This document shows, piece after piece, positions 7,985 through 16,370 of a stretch of DNA of 49,388 nt; the first letter of the stretch is position 1; every line of letters starts with the position of its first letter. Made by a program: the position numbers and the translations under genes. The notes beneath the pieces were generated by a model. It worked only from the letters and a program-made list of their open reading frames with translations. It did not search any database and was not told the DNA's origin. The DNA lies in NCBI GenBank assembly GCA_015063725.1, contig SVTP01000017.1:1-49388 (forward strand). The letters are read 5' to 3'. The stretch is from Oscillospiraceae bacterium. Its GTDB lineage: Bacteria; Bacillota; Clostridia; Oscillospirales; CAG-272.

Positions 7985-8182
7985 GAACCCTCGCAAAATG
8001 TAAGTTCACCTTACATTTTGCAGAGCGTGCGTAGTTAAAATTTCAATTTTTATGTAGCTATGGCGCACGCTTGGGTTCTGAATCCCTCTCTTATTAGCAG
8101 CGGCGCGGCGAAAATACTTCAAATCCGCAGGATTTGAAAATCCCTCGCGGGGTGCCTTTTTTGCGTGGCGGAGAGAGAGGAT
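7985..8182. repeat. Structured non-coding stretch downstream of tRNA-Ser
   Basis: This interval has no convincing gene but is highly structured. GAACCC (7985-7990) pairs with GGGTTC (8073-8078) and encloses two adjoining hairpins: 7993-8004 with 8010-8021 (12 perfect pairs), and 8024-8034 with 8058-8071. Linkers are one or two bases, giving a three-way-junction shape. A second part (8082-8182) is closed by ATCC/GGAT and TCTCT/AGAGA and contains CAAATCC-GCA-GGATTTG. It also carries a near copy of the tRNA T-arm/acceptor sequence (8073-8091) and a 15-base inverse match to the tRNA 3' end (8166-8180). It could be an intergenic repeat, a structured RNA or remnant integration sites. Confidence 0.45.
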
Positions 8183-8183
8183 A

Positions 8184-8217
8184 AAAAGCAAAGGCAGTAC
8201 CCTTTTGAGGTACTGCC
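8184..8217 (-). terminator. Terminator after the Ig-like protein gene
   Basis: GGCAGTACC (8193-8201) and GGTACTGCC (8209-8217), followed on the minus strand by TTTGCTTTTT. The plus strand also has a T-run, so it may work both ways. Confidence 0.75.
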
Positions 8218-8240
8218 TTTTTGGTTAGGTTTTTGCGGGG

Positions 8241-8948
8241 TTATTCGGTTACGGTGATTTTGTAAGTGGTTGTTACAATAACGCCGTCCTCGCGATATTC
8301 TACCGTAATGGTGTGCTCACCGGGAGTGTTCAAATTGCCAAAACCGTAGGTGAGGTCAACTCTAAGATCGATTTCCTTTGTTGTTCCATCGGTATAGGTG
8401 CAAAGAATTTTGCCGCCCTTTACACTGGGATAATCGCCAACCTTAAATTCGGTTTTGGGCAATGTAGACATCTCAATTTTTTGGAGAACAACTTTTTCAT
8501 TCGGGGGGGTCAGGATATCAATCTTAAAGGTGGTTTTGAACCCCTTATAGTCTACGGTAATGACTTGATTTGTCTGCGGGGCAGAGCTATCAAAACCGGT
8601 AATAATAAAATCACTGGGAGAATCATCATATTGTACTGATTGAAGCGTTAATCCTGTACCATTAATGGCTATAATCAATCCACTATAGTCGGGAGCTTCT
8701 CCAACGTGATAACGAACCTTATCGGGATATTCTCTAACGTAAATACTGGATATTTCTTGTTCGTTACTAACATTATCTTTAACTTTCCCAATGATTGAAG
8801 GAACAACAATAATTGCAACGATGATAAGAACAACAAGTACAATCGCTGTAATAATTAAAGCCCATTGCTTTTTGGTCAAATGAGAAAGTTTCTCTCCAAA
8901 AGAAGAACCACTACCATAAATATCGTGATTTTTTTGTTTATCAAACAT
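8241..8948 (-). CDS. Membrane-anchored protein with two Ig-like domains
   Basis: A 235-residue protein. The start at 8948 follows AGAGG by about 9 bases; an upstream TTG frame extension has no site. A cytoplasmic N-terminus of about 35 polar residues precedes one membrane segment (LIITAIVLVVLIIVAIIVV, about 38-58). The exposed part contains two beta-rich modules of about 75 residues, each with the pattern of bacterial Ig-like repeats: (K/R)..Y.VGE.PDYSG.. and LPKTEFKVGDYPSVKGGKI ... GEHTITVEY. The domain type suggests an extracellular adhesive or structural role. It lies directly downstream of the giant pilin-like gene but is separated from it by a hairpin terminator. Confidence 0.7.
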   Translation of the reverse strand: MFDKQKNHDIYGSGSSFGEKLSHLTKKQWALIITAIVLVVLIIVAIIVVPSIIGKVKDNVSNEQEISSIYVREYPDKVRYHVGEAPDYSGLIIAINGTGLTLQSVQYDDSPSDFIITGFDSSAPQTNQVITVDYKGFKTTFKIDILTPPNEKVVLQKIEMSTLPKTEFKVGDYPSVKGGKILCTYTDGTTKEIDLRVDLTYGFGNLNTPGEHTITVEYREDGVIVTTTYKITVTE

Positions 8949-8990
8949 AAAGAATTTCCTCTTCTCTAAAATCAATTAATGATATTAAAA

Positions 8991-9032
8991 AAACTGCCAT
9001 TTCAGTAGCGGTAACCAATGCCGCTACTGAAA
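8991..9032 (-). terminator. Terminator after the pilin-like gene
   Basis: TTTCAGTAGCGG (9000-9011) and CCGCTACTGAAA (9021-9032) form a 12-pair hairpin; on the minus strand it is followed by TGGCAGTTTTTTT. Some read-through into the Ig-like gene is possible, since I see no strong separate promoter for that gene. Confidence 0.75.
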
Positions 9033-9054
9033 TAAAAATTAAGACATTAGGCTG

Positions 9055-12000
9055 TTAATCATTAGGATTTGTGTCGATCTCATAATAATCATTTGTCACG
9101 TAATAATTATTGCTATCAAAGAACGATTCTCCAGGAGCCACAGGAAGTTCCGTACCAACACCATAAGTGTTTACAGAAAGCACTACGTCAATTTTGGAGA
9201 AGAGTAAGTTTATGAGCATATCAATGGTACCATTTTTCCCCGTCAACTCCTTTATTCCCGTTTCTAACTTAGTCATGCCGGTGAGCTTTCCACCATTAAC
9301 TTGATCATATTTAATAACATAGTCAAAAATACTCTCATCTAAAGAATGCGCTGCACCAGATGCTTTCGAATTGCTTACCAAAAACATAATGCCTTCATTA
9401 AGGTACTTTGTGCCATCAGAATTAGTGTGCATAATCCCCTTTGTCTTATTCACAATCATGTCAATTTCCATTCCCATAAACTCTCCAAACAGTACTCCCA
9501 TATAAGTAGCAAGCGGGAGCTTCTCACCGTGTACGGTTACCTCGGGAAGCTTAGCTGTGTCGGCTTGAGTTACCCAGTTATATTGCAAGAAATTTCCACT
9601 AATTTCTATGGTCGAATTAAGTGCATTTGAACCTGCCACAATACCTGCACCAAGTCCTTGAGCGATACTTCCAAAAGCTTTATTATTTCTTTGGGCAACC
9701 TGTACTGTAGTAACGTTGTTAAGATAAAGATCACCACTTTCAAGAGAAAGATTACAGAAATTTCCGCCAAACAACGTGACGTTATCAACCGTTACAGCAG
9801 TATCAGCTCCCTCACCACTATTGGCTTGGAGAGGAGAACGGAATCCGCTCAAATAGGAATTACTGATTGTCGCGTTACCTGTTGCTTTAACACCGGATAC
9901 GTAGTAGGCGTATGTATCACCCGTATCACGATTTGTTGTATCGTATTGAACTTTTTTGGGATATATGGGTCCTTCAAGATAAATGTTTTCAATTTGACCA
10001 CCATCGTCAACTTTGATCAAATATTGATCCATTTTATACTTGCTAGAGCCTTCAATTTTTTCAGATGCATAAGTTTTCGCTACAATCTTATGTCCATTGC
10101 CGTAAAGAGCATTGGAACCAACATTGATCTTGGTTGCATTATCGGTTACGTCAATATCACCGAACAGAATAGCACTCTTGCCTGCGTCAAGAGCGTCAGT
10201 AAGGCCATTCACATCGTATACGTTAGTTCCATCAACTACAACAAGTTCTACAATTCTTGTATCCTTGGTGTCATCATCGGGAACAAACTCAAGAATAACA
10301 GGAGAAGGTACACCATCGATATCAGGTGTTACACCTGTGAACTGAATTGCTATGCTGCTCCAATTGTCAGAGGTAACTTTAATGCTACTATCTTCGCTTT
10401 CGGTTCCGTTAATGGTTGCCGAGATATCGGGATATACTTCTGTGTTGATGGGATAAGTGAAACCGTCACGAGTTGCCCATCCCTTAATAGTAAGGGTAGA
10501 AGCATAGAACGTATCATCTTGTGTAAGAAGATCGGAAATCTTAATGGGAGAACCGTTACCTACATAGATGTAACGAATTGCACCATTGTTATCGGGTGTA
10601 GCATCGGAATATCTAAGTGCATTTTGATATACCGCATTGCTATTGTCCAGAACTTTTACGTTCACCTTGCCTTCAAGGCAATTATCAACCAACAGAGTTA
10701 CCGAGATTTCTTGATCAGCTGCCAAAATAGAACCGTCGCCGTTGGTTTTATATACTTTTTGATCATTTACTGTTTCATAAGCAAATTCAAGAATCTTTTG
10801 CTCTTGATTAGCTGCAAAATAGTTTTGAGCTGTTTCATCCAGTACGATTTCAAAAGCACGAGCTTCATCATTGGTTGCATATCCGTAGAGATAAGTTACG
10901 GAATTCATAATGAGTTGGGTTGCAGGTGCTCCCAAATAGTTCCACTTGTACATGGGAACCGCATTGAGATTATTGGAAACAGAAAGAGCATCGTTTCCAG
11001 CCGTTACAATCGCACTCACGGGCTTATCAATCAGCACCTTAAGTTCTTTGGTGAGTCTTTCGCCCTTGATGTTCTTTGCGGTCGCTTTGATAATGATTGC
11101 ATTTTCTTCGGTGGGAGTGTCAGCATCCAAACCAACACTGATTGCACCACCTTCGACGGTAAGATTTGCACCCACTACTTCCCACTCGATGTATTCGGTA
11201 TTGCCGGGAACCTCTCCATTAGAGGATACAAGAGTAAGAGGGATGGTATTGTGTGTGCCTGCAAAGTGACCGTAGTTGATGTACAAGGTCTTTGCATCAT
11301 CGATGATGTTGAATGTTGCATCGTCATCATCGCAAGAAATGTTGAAATCTTCGAAAGGAAGTTTGCCGGAAAGAATGATGTTGGGAACAACCTGTCCGTT
11401 AGCATCAATCAGCCTATTTCCGTTGGGATTTACTACGCCTTCTGCTGTGCCCAGTTTATAGCCTGCACCGCCTGCAACAATAGTTGCATTGGTGGAAGCG
11501 TCTGCAAAAATCTTTTCAATTCCCTCTGCATTAGCGCAGGAAGTGAAAACACTAATGTTTGCAGTAACAAAATTGAGCGCGCCCTTCTCTACAGAAAGGA
11601 TAGAGGAAGGAAGAACGACGGTGCTACTGGGAGTAGGAAGATTGCCTGCGGTAACAGGAACAACTGCACCGTTTTCGTATTTATATTGAGTTGCTTTAAC
11701 AACTTCTACACCGGGAACAAAATAGATGATGTTGTTATTTGCACTCAAAGCTTCGGCATGATAATATACACCATTATCATTAACAACAACAGTTGCTTTC
11801 ATTCTTGCAACAATTGCATCTGCCAAATCTTTGTTGTCGCCCTTTACTTCAGTAAGTTTGCCAAGTGCTGTGAGATAACTTTCACCTGCGTGACCAGCAC
11901 TTTCAAGTGCTGCGAAGAAAGTGGAAATGTCGTTGCCGTTTCCATCAACGATTTGATCCAATAGATAAAATCCGGGGAAAATTGTACGAGGGGCTGCGTG

Positions 12001-12411
12001 TGCAAATCCTACGTTTGCGCCGTTGCCGCCTGCGTTGAACTTAAGTTGTTCTCTCTTATCGGGATCAAGAAGATCCTCGTTAGAAATCAGCTCTACTGTC
12101 TGCTTTTCAGCATTGTACCAGTAGTGGTAGCCGTGCTTTGCGCTCTTGGGATTGAGCTGCGCTGTGAAGTCGGCATCACTCTTGAGTGCTTTGATCAGAT
12201 CTGCCTCGGTTTCAATTTTGTTGCCCTCCGCTTTGTAAATGCTGAGTTGTGTATTGATAGAGGCTGCCAATTGTTCATCGGCACTGATGTTTGCTCTTTT
12301 GATGATGCCCGTAAAGGTTGGAATCATAACTGCCGCAAGAATTGCAATTACCGCAATTACGATAACAAGCTCTACGATGGTAAATGCTTTGCGTCTGTTG
12401 TTACGTACCAT
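9055..12411 (-). CDS. Giant protein with type IV prepilin N-terminus
   Basis: An 1118-residue protein. The ATG at 12411 follows AGGAGA by about 9 bases. Residues 1-40 are a class III signal: basic MVRNNRRKA, then FTIVELVIVIAVIAILAA. The mature protein would start at F with Glu at position 5, but Ala instead of the usual Gly precedes the cleavage site. Residues 40-120 look like an ordinary pseudopilin (IKRANISADEQLAASINTQ, YHYWYNAEKQTVEL). About 1000 further residues are beta-rich: Ig-like stretches in the middle and parallel-beta-helix-like sequence in the last third (GNATISNSYLSG, TAVTVDNVTLFGGN). Typical pilins have 130-200 residues. No pilus assembly genes are in the window. It is probably surface-displayed; its function is unknown. 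Confidence 0.8.
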   Translation of the reverse strand: MVRNNRRKAFTIVELVIVIAVIAILAAVMIPTFTGIIKRANISADEQLAASINTQLSIYKAEGNKIETEADLIKALKSDADFTAQLNPKSAKHGYHYWYNAEKQTVELISNEDLLDPDKREQLKFNAGGNGANVGFAHAAPRTIFPGFYLLDQIVDGNGNDISTFFAALESAGHAGESYLTALGKLTEVKGDNKDLADAIVARMKATVVVNDNGVYYHAEALSANNNIIYFVPGVEVVKATQYKYENGAVVPVTAGNLPTPSSTVVLPSSILSVEKGALNFVTANISVFTSCANAEGIEKIFADASTNATIVAGGAGYKLGTAEGVVNPNGNRLIDANGQVVPNIILSGKLPFEDFNISCDDDDATFNIIDDAKTLYINYGHFAGTHNTIPLTLVSSNGEVPGNTEYIEWEVVGANLTVEGGAISVGLDADTPTEENAIIIKATAKNIKGERLTKELKVLIDKPVSAIVTAGNDALSVSNNLNAVPMYKWNYLGAPATQLIMNSVTYLYGYATNDEARAFEIVLDETAQNYFAANQEQKILEFAYETVNDQKVYKTNGDGSILAADQEISVTLLVDNCLEGKVNVKVLDNSNAVYQNALRYSDATPDNNGAIRYIYVGNGSPIKISDLLTQDDTFYASTLTIKGWATRDGFTYPINTEVYPDISATINGTESEDSSIKVTSDNWSSIAIQFTGVTPDIDGVPSPVILEFVPDDDTKDTRIVELVVVDGTNVYDVNGLTDALDAGKSAILFGDIDVTDNATKINVGSNALYGNGHKIVAKTYASEKIEGSSKYKMDQYLIKVDDGGQIENIYLEGPIYPKKVQYDTTNRDTGDTYAYYVSGVKATGNATISNSYLSGFRSPLQANSGEGADTAVTVDNVTLFGGNFCNLSLESGDLYLNNVTTVQVAQRNNKAFGSIAQGLGAGIVAGSNALNSTIEISGNFLQYNWVTQADTAKLPEVTVHGEKLPLATYMGVLFGEFMGMEIDMIVNKTKGIMHTNSDGTKYLNEGIMFLVSNSKASGAAHSLDESIFDYVIKYDQVNGGKLTGMTKLETGIKELTGKNGTIDMLINLLFSKIDVVLSVNTYGVGTELPVAPGESFFDSNNYYVTNDYYEIDTNPND

Positions 12412-12497
12412 ATACGTATTCTCCTTTTTTTGCAAAAAATTTTCGTATGCGCTATTTTCAGATGTTTTGCGTCCGATGCACATACGATTGCTTGTAC

Positions 12498-12526
12498 ATT
12501 ATATCATATTTGTAGTGAAAAATCAA
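12498..12526 (-). promoter_or_regulatory. Promoter for the pilin-like gene
   Basis: Minus strand: TTGATT (12521-12526), 17-base spacer, TATAAT (12498-12503). The leader is about 80 bases. Confidence 0.6.
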
Positions 12527-12580
12527 TGATGAATGTGTGAAAATATCGCGAAAACGGTCATATTTGTGGAAATTGCACGA

Positions 12581-12607
12581 AAAAAGCACCGCCTCGCGGT
12601 GCTTTTG
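12581..12607 (-). terminator. Terminator after the LRR lipoprotein gene
   Basis: AAAAGCACCGC and GCGGTGCTTTT around a CTC loop, with a T-run on the minus strand. Confidence 0.85.
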
Positions 12608-12613
12608 GAGTGG

Positions 12614-14128
12614 TTATTGGGCCTCTAAAAGGGATTTTATGGAAGAATTACCAGCATCAAACTTGACTTCTCCATGAGCCGTAACGCTCTTGATCGCATC
12701 ACAATGGCGGAAAGCTTCGGCTCCAACAGAGGTCACGCCGCCGAGATCAACGCTCTCAAGCGAGGTGCACCCCGCAAAGCAAGACGCCGGAATCGCCTTT
12801 AGCGACGCGGGCAAAACAACCTCGGAAAGAGAGTCGCAATTGTAAAACGCGTTGATGCCCAAGGCGGTCAGCCCCGAGCCAAAGTGAATGGTCGTCAGAG
12901 CGTCGCACCCCGCGAAGGCAAGCTCGCGCACTGTGGTAACGGCATCGGGGAGAGTGATGCTCCAAAGGCTCGTGCAACCGTAAAAAGCTCGCACGCCGAT
13001 GCTTGCAAGAGACGCAGAAAGAGTGATCTCCTTGAGCGATTCGCACTCAAAGAAAGCATAGTTTCCAAGCGTTTGGCAAGCAGTTGTCAGGGTGATTTTT
13101 GCAAGATTCCTTGGATAAAAGCCTTTGGCAAAATCAGGCTTCGCTGCTCCAAAAATGTAGCCGAGATAGGTGTTCTCCTCGCGGCTACCACCAACAAACG
13201 GCAGTGTCATAGAGCGAATGGACATACACCCCTCAAACGTGCCATAGCCGATGCTCTCGGCAGTATCGGAAATTGTTACGATCTGCAGGCTCGAGCAGTT
13301 CATGAGGGAACGGTCGCCAAAAACGGTGACGTTTTCCAAGCCGTCGATCTGCCGCAAGGATGCGCCGTTGAAAATGGCGAATTTTTCAAGGACGGTGACA
13401 TCCTTTGGGAGAGAGAGGCAAATGAGGTCGTTGCAATCAAAAAGCGAATACGCGGGCAGGCTTTGCCACTCCCCTGTCAGGCGCAGACATTTGAGCGATG
13501 CAGGAATGTCGCGCGCGTTATCCTCGTGGTGCAGTGCACCAAAGAGGTAGCCAAGGTATTGGGCGCTCTCTTTATTTGCCCCCATCAGCGGTGTTTGCAG
13601 AGAGTGCAGAGTCTCGCATCTTGCAAGAATTCCCGTGCCAATGGTGGTAATGCTTTCGGGAATGATCAGCGTTTTGAGGAGCACTTGGGGTTCTTTTTCG
13701 GGTTCTTCCTCCTCTGCTGTTCCCTCCTCGGGGACTTCTGTGTTTTCTTCGGTGTTGGGATCTTTCTTTTCTTCCTCGGGAACGGCAAATGCACCATCAG
13801 CAATGGCGGTAACGGGATGACCGTTCAGCTCTGTAGGAATGACCAGATGCTCTTTGGTTCCTTTGTAGGAAAGAATGGTAACGGTGCCGTTTGTAATTTC
13901 AAAGTCAAAATCCTCGGCACTGCCTTCGATTGCACTTTCGAAGCCTGCGTTGGTTTCGATCCAAAAATCGACGCCTGCATCCTCGATCTGCACCGGGGAC
14001 GTATCAACGGGTGCATCGGTGGTCGCCTCTGTTTCATTTGCGTCCTTATCTTTATCGCCGCAGGCACAAAAACTTGCCAAAAGCAACGAGATGACAAGCA
14101 ACCATACAAGTATTTTTTTTGCGTTCAT
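12614..14128 (-). CDS. BspA-type leucine-rich-repeat lipoprotein
   Basis: A 504-residue protein. The N-terminus is a lipoprotein signal (MNAKKILVWLLVISLLLASF then CAC), the second Cys being the likely lipidated residue because Ala precedes it. An acidic, Glu/Thr-rich linker follows (about 25-130, including EENTEVPEEGTAEEEEPE). From about residue 145 onward come repeated modules of about 23 residues of the LRR_5 / BspA type (IGYGTFEGCMSIRSMTLP, LGNYAFFECESLKEITL, IGVRAFYGCTSLWSITLP, VGAEAFRHCDAIKSV). Such proteins are exposed on the surface of gut and oral bacteria and bind host or bacterial partners; the target here is unknown. It is monocistronic, with its own promoter and terminator, next to the other surface-protein genes. 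Confidence 0.9.
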   Translation of the reverse strand: MNAKKILVWLLVISLLLASFCACGDKDKDANETEATTDAPVDTSPVQIEDAGVDFWIETNAGFESAIEGSAEDFDFEITNGTVTILSYKGTKEHLVIPTELNGHPVTAIADGAFAVPEEEKKDPNTEENTEVPEEGTAEEEEPEKEPQVLLKTLIIPESITTIGTGILARCETLHSLQTPLMGANKESAQYLGYLFGALHHEDNARDIPASLKCLRLTGEWQSLPAYSLFDCNDLICLSLPKDVTVLEKFAIFNGASLRQIDGLENVTVFGDRSLMNCSSLQIVTISDTAESIGYGTFEGCMSIRSMTLPFVGGSREENTYLGYIFGAAKPDFAKGFYPRNLAKITLTTACQTLGNYAFFECESLKEITLSASLASIGVRAFYGCTSLWSITLPDAVTTVRELAFAGCDALTTIHFGSGLTALGINAFYNCDSLSEVVLPASLKAIPASCFAGCTSLESVDLGGVTSVGAEAFRHCDAIKSVTAHGEVKFDAGNSSIKSLLEAQ

Positions 14129-14162
14129 GTTTCATCATCCTTTAAAAAGATTCTCTGCTAAC

Positions 14163-14191
14163 ATTGTACCACAAATTTTGCCGTTATGCAA
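14163..14191 (-). promoter_or_regulatory. Promoter for the LRR lipoprotein gene
   Basis: Minus strand: TTGCAT (14186-14191), 17-base spacer, TACAAT (14163-14168). Confidence 0.65.
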
Positions 14192-14241
14192 GAGGCGGCG
14201 GCGATATTTCACAATTATTTCAATTCTGTCACGGTTTCATC

Positions 14242-14270
14242 TTGTAAAATACAGAAAGAAGTGCTATAAT
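14242..14270 (+). promoter_or_regulatory. Promoter for the RluA-DUF3810 pair
   Basis: TTGTAA (14242-14247), 17-base spacer, TATAAT (14265-14270), 30 bases before the start codon. Confidence 0.65.
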
Positions 14271-14300
14271 AGTGGTAACAGGAATGAAAGGAGGGTGACA

Positions 14301-15245
14301 ATGGATATTCTCATTGACGAAACACTCGCAGGGCAATGCGTCCGCCGCGTTTTGCAGCACGAATTGAAGCTTTCGACAAAGATGATCAAGCACCTCAAGT
14401 ATCACCCTCTTGGCATTACGGTTGACCAAAAGCCCGTAACAGTGCGCTACATCCTGAGTCTTGGCGAGTGTCTTTCCCTGGCGCTTGAGGACAGTGAACC
14501 CTCTCCCGCGCTCACGCCCGTGGAGTTGCCGTTGGACATTCTTTATGAGGATGCCGACATTGTTGTGCCTGCCAAGCCTGCCGACATGCCCACGCATCCC
14601 TCACACGACCACTACACCGATACCGTAGCAAACGCCCTCTCCTTTCGATACGAAAAGGAAGGCATCCCCTTTGTTTTTCGCCCCATCAACCGACTTGACC
14701 GCAACACGAGCGGGCTCTTGCTGATTGCACGCAACAAGCGCGCGGCGGGAAAGCTGACGCAGTCGATGCAAAAGGGGGAGATCCAGAAGACCTACCTTGC
14801 CGTGGCGGTTGGCGAAATGCGTGAGCATGAGGGTGTGATCGATGCCCCTTTGCACCGCACCAAGGAAAGCATTATTGTGCGTGAGGTGTGCTCCCCCACC
14901 GCTCCCGATGCCGATGCGGCGCGTACCGAATACCGCGTTCTGGCACGCGAAAACGGCTACACGCTATTGCTGGTTCGCCCTCTTACGGGCAGAACGCATC
15001 AGATCCGTGTGCACTTTGCCTATGCGGGGCATCCGCTTGTTGGAGACGACCTTTACGGCACACCGTCCCCCCTCATCGGGCGGCACGCTTTGCACGCGTA
15101 TACACTTTCATTCCCACATCCGATGACGGATGTACAAATGTCGCTGACAGCTCCCCTGTGCGCCGATATGCGCGCCTTGGTTGAGCATTGCTTTCCCACT
15201 TCCCTTTTGAAAGGAGCTCTTGATGAATACACAAAAAATGCATAA
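14301..15245 (+). CDS. RluA-family RNA pseudouridine synthase
   Basis: A 314-residue enzyme isomerising uridine to pseudouridine in rRNA or tRNA. An N-terminal S4-like RNA-binding part spans about residues 1-75 (ETLAGQCVRRVLQHELKLS). The catalytic motif is NRLDRNTSGLLLIARNK, whose second Asp is the nucleophile, followed by KTYLAVAVG and the C-terminal LTGRTHQIRVHFAYAGHPLV. The exact target site (RluA, RluC, RluD or another type) cannot be decided. The start follows GGAGGG by 6 bases; an open frame extends upstream but has no translation signal. It overlaps the next gene by 23 bases. Confidence 0.93.
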   Translation: MDILIDETLAGQCVRRVLQHELKLSTKMIKHLKYHPLGITVDQKPVTVRYILSLGECLSLALEDSEPSPALTPVELPLDILYEDADIVVPAKPADMPTHPSHDHYTDTVANALSFRYEKEGIPFVFRPINRLDRNTSGLLLIARNKRAAGKLTQSMQKGEIQKTYLAVAVGEMREHEGVIDAPLHRTKESIIVREVCSPTAPDADAARTEYRVLARENGYTLLLVRPLTGRTHQIRVHFAYAGHPLVGDDLYGTPSPLIGRHALHAYTLSFPHPMTDVQMSLTAPLCADMRALVEHCFPTSLLKGALDEYTKNA

Positions 15246-16326
15246 AAAGCCACGCTTGCCCCTTGTTTGCAAACTCATTTTTGTACTGACGGCAATCAGC
15301 GTTCTTTTGTACGTTGGATTTCGCTTCAGCGCCGATTTTGCCGATGCGTTCAACCGCACCGTCAGCCCCGTGGGGCGCATTGTAATGGCAAAGCTGACGG
15401 GGTGGATTCCCTTCTCTTTTGCTGAGATGCTGCTCATTCTCGCCCCCGTGATCCTCATCACCGCCATTGTGATAGGGGTAAAATACCATTGCAACACACG
15501 TCGCCAGATGTGGATCTATCTTGCCGGCGTTTTTTGCGTGGTGTGCATGGTATTCAACTTGTTTGTTTGGAACATGGCGCCCGCTTACAGTGCGCACTCA
15601 CTTGACCAAAAGCTGAATTTAGAACGCAAACCGGTGAGCGCCGAGGAGCTTGCTCACACGGCAGACATTCTTCTTGAGGAATTGAAAAAATTAGAGGATG
15701 ATATCCTCTTTATGGAGACGGGTTCCTCGCGAATGCCCTACTCCTACACCGAGATGAACACGCTTTTGATGCAGGCATACGACAAAGCTTGTGAAAAGTA
15801 TGATTTTATCGATAACTATCACTCCAAAGTCAAGCCCGTCATGCTCAGTGAGCCGATGTCCTACACGCACATCACGGGCATTTACACCTTCTTTACGGGT
15901 GAGGCGAACATCAATGTCAACTTCCCCGATTACACCATCCCCTACACCGCCGCACACGAGCTGGCACATCAACGCGGTATCGCGCGCGAGGACGAAGCAA
16001 ACTTTGTTGCCTTTTTGGTATGCATGGAATCGGATGACGCCTATATTCGTTACAGCGGTTTTTTGAACGTTTACGAATACGTTGTTTCCTCTCTCTATAC
16101 GGCAAACAAGGATCTTTACAAAGAAAATTATCAAAAGCTCCCCAAAACAATTGTCGCCGAACGCATAGCGTATAGCGAATTCTTTGAAAAATACCGCGAG
16201 AACATTGCCGCCGACGTAAGTGAGGCGACCAACAACGCCTACCTTCAAATTCAGGGAGAGCAGCAAGGCACTCGCAGCTATGGTATGGTAGTAGACCTTG
16301 CAGTGGCGTATTATCGGGATAAATAA
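15223..16326 (+). CDS. DUF3810-type membrane zinc metalloprotease-like protein
   Basis: A 367-residue protein. Three hydrophobic segments lie near the N-terminus (about 16-40, 65-88, 95-115), followed by a large exposed domain. This domain contains the metalloprotease signature HELAHQRGIAREDEANF (HExxH with a downstream Glu), preceded by MSYTHITGIYTFFTGE, the pattern known in DUF3810 proteins. The substrate is unknown. The ATG at 15223 follows AAGGAG by 6 bases and lies inside the end of the RluA gene, so translation is probably coupled. A strong bidirectional terminator follows. Confidence 0.85.
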   Translation: MNTQKMHKKPRLPLVCKLIFVLTAISVLLYVGFRFSADFADAFNRTVSPVGRIVMAKLTGWIPFSFAEMLLILAPVILITAIVIGVKYHCNTRRQMWIYLAGVFCVVCMVFNLFVWNMAPAYSAHSLDQKLNLERKPVSAEELAHTADILLEELKKLEDDILFMETGSSRMPYSYTEMNTLLMQAYDKACEKYDFIDNYHSKVKPVMLSEPMSYTHITGIYTFFTGEANINVNFPDYTIPYTAAHELAHQRGIAREDEANFVAFLVCMESDDAYIRYSGFLNVYEYVVSSLYTANKDLYKENYQKLPKTIVAERIAYSEFFEKYRENIAADVSEATNNAYLQIQGEQQGTRSYGMVVDLAVAYYRDK

Positions 16327-16330
16327 CGCA

Positions 16331-16370
16331 AAAAAAGAACGACACCGCGGTGTCGTTCTTTTGCTTTTTT
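16331..16370 (+). terminator. Bidirectional terminator between DUF3810 and MATE genes
   Basis: A perfect palindrome of 28 bases (16335-16362; AAAGAACGACACCG and its complement) with T-runs on both strands. Confidence 0.85.

Noticed and set aside
8006-8191. Small minus-strand frame after tRNA-Ser
   Set aside because: It crosses several strong hairpins and a terminator region and lacks a ribosome binding site.
9658-11964. 768-codon plus-strand open frame opposite the pilin-like gene
   Set aside because: The minus-strand frame is longer, has a prepilin signal, a ribosome binding site, a promoter and a terminator; the plus frame has none of these.
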